A stretch of 10,026 nt of DNA from Desulfovibrio sp. (lineage in GTDB: Bacteria > Desulfobacterota > Desulfovibrionia > Desulfovibrionales > Desulfovibrionaceae). Below are positions 6,668 through 10,026 of the stretch, piece by piece. The stretch spans positions 1-10,026 of the forward strand of contig DONZ01000066.1 of the NCBI GenBank assembly GCA_003512875.1, in the 5' to 3' direction. Under the pieces are notes generated by a model. That model was not told where the DNA came from. It did no database searches and saw only the letters and a program-made list of their open reading frames with translations. Position 1 is the stretch's first letter. Each line of letters opens with the position of its first letter. The position numbers and the translations under genes are program-made.

Positions 6668-7690
6668 TTGCAAAAAGAACAATTTTTTTCAGAAGTTCTT
6701 TTAAACCAAAAAAATTCTGAAATCATGCGGTTATTGACCGATATTTGCGATTATCTGGAAAATAAGAAAAATTTTTCGTTCAATCCGGTATTGATAAACG
6801 GAAAAACGGAAACAGGCAAAAGCCATATCATGACGTTTTTGCAAAAAACATATCCCCGCAATATCACTGCCATACAAAGCGGCGATTTGCTGTTCCAAAC
6901 AAAAGAAGAACTGAAAACACGGCTCAATCGGCTGATACGGCATGCGGAACAGGGCGGCATGCCGCAGCAGCTGCTGATAATAGATGATATTCAACGGCTG
7001 CGGGAGGACGCTTTCGTTCAGGAACAGCTTTTGTACTGCATGGAAAAACTGCTTAAAAAACAGCTCATCCTTTTTTTGCGCAATACGGATACCGATTTGC
7101 CCATGCCCAAAATTTTTGAAACGGCGGTCAGCCAGGGTCTGACATTCACCCTGCAGGAACCGGATTTGGACATCAAAGTACAGTATACACAAAAACAGGC
7201 GGACGAACAGGAACTGAAACTCGGCAAAGAGCAATGTCTGTACATAGCGCGCAGAAGTTCCGGATTTCGCAATATCCAGAATATGTTAAACCATATCAGG
7301 CTTTATAAGGAACAAATGGGCGCAATGCCCTCCCTGCAGGACATAAAACTTATCGTAAGCGAAAAAGGACGGGTGTTTACGCTAAATCCGGAGAGTATCA
7401 TCGCAACGGTTGCGGAGCATTACGGTTTCACCATAAAGGAAATCAAAGGCAGGAAACGCTATCCGAGAATAGCGGAAGCGAGGCATTTGTCCATATACCT
7501 GTGCCGCACCCTCTTAGGGGAAACATATATGGAAATCGGAAAAATTTTTGGAGGAAAAGACCACTCGACAATAGTGTATTCCATTAAAAAAATTGAAGAA
7601 ATGAGAGTTACGAACAAAGTTATGAACAATTTGGTAACAGAAGTGACAATGAAGTGTCAAAAAAGCATGAAACATGCGAAACAAACATGA
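6668..7690 (+). CDS. dnaA: DnaA-like replication initiator lacking domains I and II
   Basis: DnaA binds the origin and opens it using ATP. This 340-residue protein starts at TTG, supported by GGAGA seven bases upstream. An in-frame stop lies immediately before the TTG, so no longer version exists in this frame. It begins directly at the AAA+ domain. Walker A is GKTETGKS (45-52), Walker B is LLIIDDIQ (102-109), and the sensor 2 arginine is probably Arg201 in GFRNIQNML. Domain IV, the duplex DNA-binding part, starts near 235 and keeps the signature GGKDHSTIVYSIKKI (295-309). Standard bacterial DnaA is about 450 residues and has an N-terminal domain for DnaB loading and partner proteins, absent here. 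The box VII segment, normally LxxRLxSRF with the arginine finger, reads IFETAVSQGL (149-158), so that arginine seems lost. It is not Hda, which lacks domain IV. Its position ahead of dnaN and gyrB is the classic dnaA locus. A full-length second dnaA elsewhere is likely. Confidence 0.88.
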   Translation: MQKEQFFSEVLLNQKNSEIMRLLTDICDYLENKKNFSFNPVLINGKTETGKSHIMTFLQKTYPRNITAIQSGDLLFQTKEELKTRLNRLIRHAEQGGMPQQLLIIDDIQRLREDAFVQEQLLYCMEKLLKKQLILFLRNTDTDLPMPKIFETAVSQGLTFTLQEPDLDIKVQYTQKQADEQELKLGKEQCLYIARRSSGFRNIQNMLNHIRLYKEQMGAMPSLQDIKLIVSEKGRVFTLNPESIIATVAEHYGFTIKEIKGRKRYPRIAEARHLSIYLCRTLLGETYMEIGKIFGGKDHSTIVYSIKKIEEMRVTNKVMNNLVTEVTMKCQKSMKHAKQT

Positions 7691-7773
7691 AATTGTTCCT
7701 TATGTTCCTGGCTGTTCCTTAAAATGTTCGTAATTTATATAATGAAAACAAGAAGATAATCGAGTTATAAACA
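7608..7773. repeat. Cluster of DnaA-box-like 9-mers around the dnaA 3' end
   Basis: On the + strand, TTACGAACA (7608-7616), TTATGAACA (7620-7628, 12 bases later) and TTATAAACA (7765-7773) occur. On the minus strand, read as + sequence, TGTTCCTTA (7694-7702), TGTTCCTGG (7703-7711), TGTTCCTTA (7713-7721) and TGTTCGTAA (7725-7733) occur. The last is the exact reverse complement of TTACGAACA. TTATGAACA and TTATAAACA differ from the DnaA-box consensus TTATNCACA at one base. The minus-oriented group repeats every 9-12 bases, as iterons do. The first two are inside dnaA and the others are in the gap before dnaN. Binding by DnaA is inferred. Confidence 0.5.
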
Positions 7774-7829
7774 AAATGACAAACACTTAATTAAAATTGT
7801 TAAAAAATATTATAAAGGATATATTGATT
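7731..7829. other. Very AT-rich segment before dnaN, possible unwinding element
   Basis: By hand count about 16 of 99 bases are G or C, far below the surrounding genes. It lies directly beside the 9-mer repeats and contains TTAATTAAAATTGTT and TAAAAAATATTATAAAGG. A low-melting stretch next to initiator boxes is the usual layout of a DNA unwinding element. The same bases could equally serve as the dnaN promoter and leader. Confidence 0.4.
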
Positions 7830-8969
7830 ATGTTGGTAACAATTACGAAAGAAGAAGTGATCAACGGGCTTATCAAAGCCGCTTCCATCATTCCCGTGAA
7901 AGCCGGGGCGCAATATCTCCGTTCCGTTTGGATTCAGGCGAAGCAGGACAATACCATTACCATTATGGCAACGGACGTGAATATTGAATTTACAGGCACA
8001 TACGCCGCAAAAGTGGAAGAAAGCGGGCAAATAGGCATAAACGGCAAGGCTCTTGTGGAACTTATCCGCCGTTTGCCCGGCGGGGAGATTGTTTTGCGGC
8101 TCGATACCGAAACCAATAATCTTATCGTGGAACAAGGGCGCCGTTCCTATAAGCTTCCCGTATCCGATCCCGTATGGTTCCAAGTGCTGCCGCCGTTTCC
8201 GGAAGAAGGGGCTGTTCTTTGGGCGGGCGATTATTTCCAGGAACTTATCGACCGCGTCGGTTTCTGTATCAGCGACGATCAGGAAGTTCTCTCCTGCCTG
8301 TATATGAAAGCCGTGGAAAACGACAAGGTGAACGTCTGCGGTTTAAACGGACACCAATTTGCAATCACCAGCTTTGTCAATGACGAAATAGCGAAAAAAG
8401 TCGGTGAGGAAGGTTTGCTGCTGCAAAAGAAATACATCATGGAAATTAAAAAATGGCTCGGTGAAGATGAGATTTATTTCAATTTCACGGAAAGACGCTT
8501 CCATATCAAAAATAAGGACGGTTCCGAGCATATAAGCGTTCCGCGGACCCTTGCCGCCTATCCCGATTACAAATTGTTCATCAATAAGCTCAATGCCGAA
8601 GATGCGTCAAAACTTACCGTAAACAAGAAAGAAACAATGGAAGCGCTTGACCGTATCCTTATTTTCAATAACGATAACGACCGCTGCACGTATTTCAATT
8701 TGTCAGCCAATACCGCCGTATTGTCCGCACAAGCGCAGGAAACCGGATCGGCCAGCGAAGAACTTGATTTGACCTATGACGGAAAAATCGAACAAATCGC
8801 TTTTCCGACCAAACATCTGATAGAGCTTCTGGGACATTTCCAATCAGCCGACCTTGAATGGACGCTTACGACGGCGGAAGGTCCCTGCGGTATCACGGGA
8901 AGCGAAGATCCGGAATACATGGTTCTCATCATGCCTATGAAAATCGCCCAGACAAGCTATTACGATTAA
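7830..8969 (+). CDS. dnaN: DNA polymerase III beta subunit (sliding clamp)
   Basis: The product is the ring-shaped dimer that tethers DNA polymerase III and many repair proteins to DNA. I place the start at ATG 7830, giving 379 residues, close to the usual 366-380. AAAGGA lies ten bases upstream, and the N-terminus MLVTITKEEVINGL then fits the family. TTG codons at 7797 and 7824 are possible alternatives that would add 11 or 2 residues, but the one at 7797 lies upstream of the Shine-Dalgarno. Three repeated clamp domains span about 1-120, 125-250 and 255-379. Recognisable segments are GINGKALVELIRRLPGGEI near 71-89 and the end MVLIMPMKI, matching the usual C-terminal YLIMPMRL, where the client-binding pocket lies. 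Identity outside these segments looks low, so the clamp is fairly diverged. gyrB follows after 20 bases, suggesting cotranscription. Confidence 0.93.
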   Translation: MLVTITKEEVINGLIKAASIIPVKAGAQYLRSVWIQAKQDNTITIMATDVNIEFTGTYAAKVEESGQIGINGKALVELIRRLPGGEIVLRLDTETNNLIVEQGRRSYKLPVSDPVWFQVLPPFPEEGAVLWAGDYFQELIDRVGFCISDDQEVLSCLYMKAVENDKVNVCGLNGHQFAITSFVNDEIAKKVGEEGLLLQKKYIMEIKKWLGEDEIYFNFTERRFHIKNKDGSEHISVPRTLAAYPDYKLFINKLNAEDASKLTVNKKETMEALDRILIFNNDNDRCTYFNLSANTAVLSAQAQETGSASEELDLTYDGKIEQIAFPTKHLIELLGHFQSADLEWTLTTAEGPCGITGSEDPEYMVLIMPMKIAQTSYYD

Positions 8970-8989
8970 AAATCCATATTGAGGACAAA

Positions 8990-10026
8990 ATGAGTCAAGA
9001 TACTTTAATGAATACCAAATCGACATCGAATTATGATGCGTCAGCCATCACCATTTTGGAGGGATTGGCTGCGGTCCGCAAACGTCCCGCCATGTACATA
9101 GGCAGTACGGACATACGCGGATTACATCACCTTGTTTACGAGGTTGTGGATAACTCCATTGACGAGGCGATGGCGGGATACTGCGATAAAATAGAAGTCA
9201 TTCTCCATGTTGACAACAGCGTGACCGTACGCGACAACGGCAGGGGCATTCCGGTCGATATCCACCCGAAAGAGGGAATACCGGCTGTGCAGGTCGTCAT
9301 GACCAAACTGCATGCGGGCGGCAAATTCGATAACAATGCGTATAAGGTTTCCGGCGGTTTGCATGGCGTGGGCGTATCATGCGTGAACGCTTTGTCCGAA
9401 TGGCTCGAAGTGACCATAAGACGGGACGGAAAACGCTACCGTCAGCGTTATGAACGCGGAACGCCGGTAACGGAAGTCATTGAAGTGGGGGAAGCCGAAG
9501 GACACGGCACGCGCGTGCATTTTCTTCCTGATGACCAAATCTTTGAAACCAATGAGTTTTCCTTTGATATTTTAGCCAAGCGTTTTGAAGAATTGGCGTA
9601 TCTGAATAAAGGCATCGAAATAGAATGCACCGACGAACGCACCAATGAAGTTCATGTTTATAAGGCGGAAGGCGGCATTTATCAGTTCGTGCAGGATTTG
9701 AACAGCGAAAAACAGCCGCTGCACCGCATTATCGAAAAAGAAGGCGTGCAGGACGGGGTCAGCGTCGAGTTCGCCTTGCAGTATAACGCCACATACAAAG
9801 AAAATGTGCATACCTTCGCAAACAATATCCGCACGGTTGAAGGCGGAACGCATTTGGCTGGTTTTAAAACAGCCCTTACGCGCGCAATCAACGCGTATAT
9901 TAAAGAACAGCCCGATTTGACAAAAAAGATGAAAGGCGAAAGCCTGACCGGCGATGATGTGCGCGAGGGATTGACCGCCATTGTCAGCGTGAAATTGCCT
10001 CAGCCGCAGTTTGAAGGGCAGACCAA
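8990..10026 (+). CDS. gyrB: DNA gyrase subunit B, N-terminal part, truncated by window end
   Basis: GyrB is the ATPase subunit of gyrase, which introduces negative supercoils and relieves stress ahead of replication forks. The 345 codons visible cover the GHKL ATPase domain and most of the transducer domain. Residues 23-39 are LEGLAAVRKRPAMYIGS. The catalytic Glu51 and Mg-binding Asn55 lie in YEVVDNSIDEA. Asp82, Gly84 and Gly86 form DNGRGIP, and GGLHGVGVS is at 122-130. VEGGTHLAGFKTAL belongs to the transducer region near 285-300. The ATG at 8990 has GAGG six bases upstream. An N-terminal tail of about 15 residues precedes the region equivalent to the E. coli start of homology. The frame remains open to the edge, and the TOPRIM part lies beyond it. 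Confidence 0.97.
   Translation, partial: MSQDTLMNTKSTSNYDASAITILEGLAAVRKRPAMYIGSTDIRGLHHLVYEVVDNSIDEAMAGYCDKIEVILHVDNSVTVRDNGRGIPVDIHPKEGIPAVQVVMTKLHAGGKFDNNAYKVSGGLHGVGVSCVNALSEWLEVTIRRDGKRYRQRYERGTPVTEVIEVGEAEGHGTRVHFLPDDQIFETNEFSFDILAKRFEELAYLNKGIEIECTDERTNEVHVYKAEGGIYQFVQDLNSEKQPLHRIIEKEGVQDGVSVEFALQYNATYKENVHTFANNIRTVEGGTHLAGFKTALTRAINAYIKEQPDLTKKMKGESLTGDDVREGLTAIVSVKLPQPQFEGQT

Overview
The window is an origin-proximal chromosomal segment of a Gram-negative bacterium with moderately AT-rich DNA. Five genes in a row on the + strand, parA, parB, hldA, a short dnaA and dnaN, are followed by the 5' part of gyrB. The heptose kinase gene shows that the cell makes lipopolysaccharide. A shortened DnaA next to dnaN and gyrB fits what I recall of Desulfovibrionaceae. 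A host-associated, moderately low-GC member of that family (relatives of Bilophila, Lawsonia or Taurinivorans) is my best guess, but nothing here proves it.

Layout: positions 1-851 hold the 5' part of a minus-strand gene for a diverged T4-type (GH24) lysozyme-like protein. It is interrupted by a long basic insert and has altered catalytic-site residues. A 379-base divergent, T-rich gap separates it from glnS (1231-2808), whose product stops about 30 residues short of the usual C-terminus. The gap from 2809 to 3307 contains what looks like a decayed small membrane-protein gene, followed by a promoter and two perfect parS palindromes just ahead of parA. parA, parB and hldA (3308-6034) form one transcription unit, with parB and hldA overlapping at TAATG. 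The gap from 6035 to 6667 has no convincing gene. It holds a near-palindrome, a strong sigma70-type promoter and a dnaA leader. The dnaA gene (6668-7690) starts with TTG and encodes only the AAA+ and DNA-binding domains. A 139-base gap made of 9-mer repeats and a very AT-rich stretch precedes dnaN (7830-8969), and gyrB (8990 to the window edge) follows 20 bases later.

Together, ParA, ParB and parS segregate the origin region, DnaA starts replication, the DnaN clamp holds the polymerase on DNA, and gyrase removes the supercoils. The repeats at 7608-7773 plus the AT-rich segment at 7731-7829 are my best candidate for oriC material, although origin position cannot be settled from the sequence alone. 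The least ordinary observations are the domain-reduced DnaA without a recognisable arginine finger, the nearby 9-mer repeats, the altered GH24 protein, the shortened GlnRS and the broken membrane gene.
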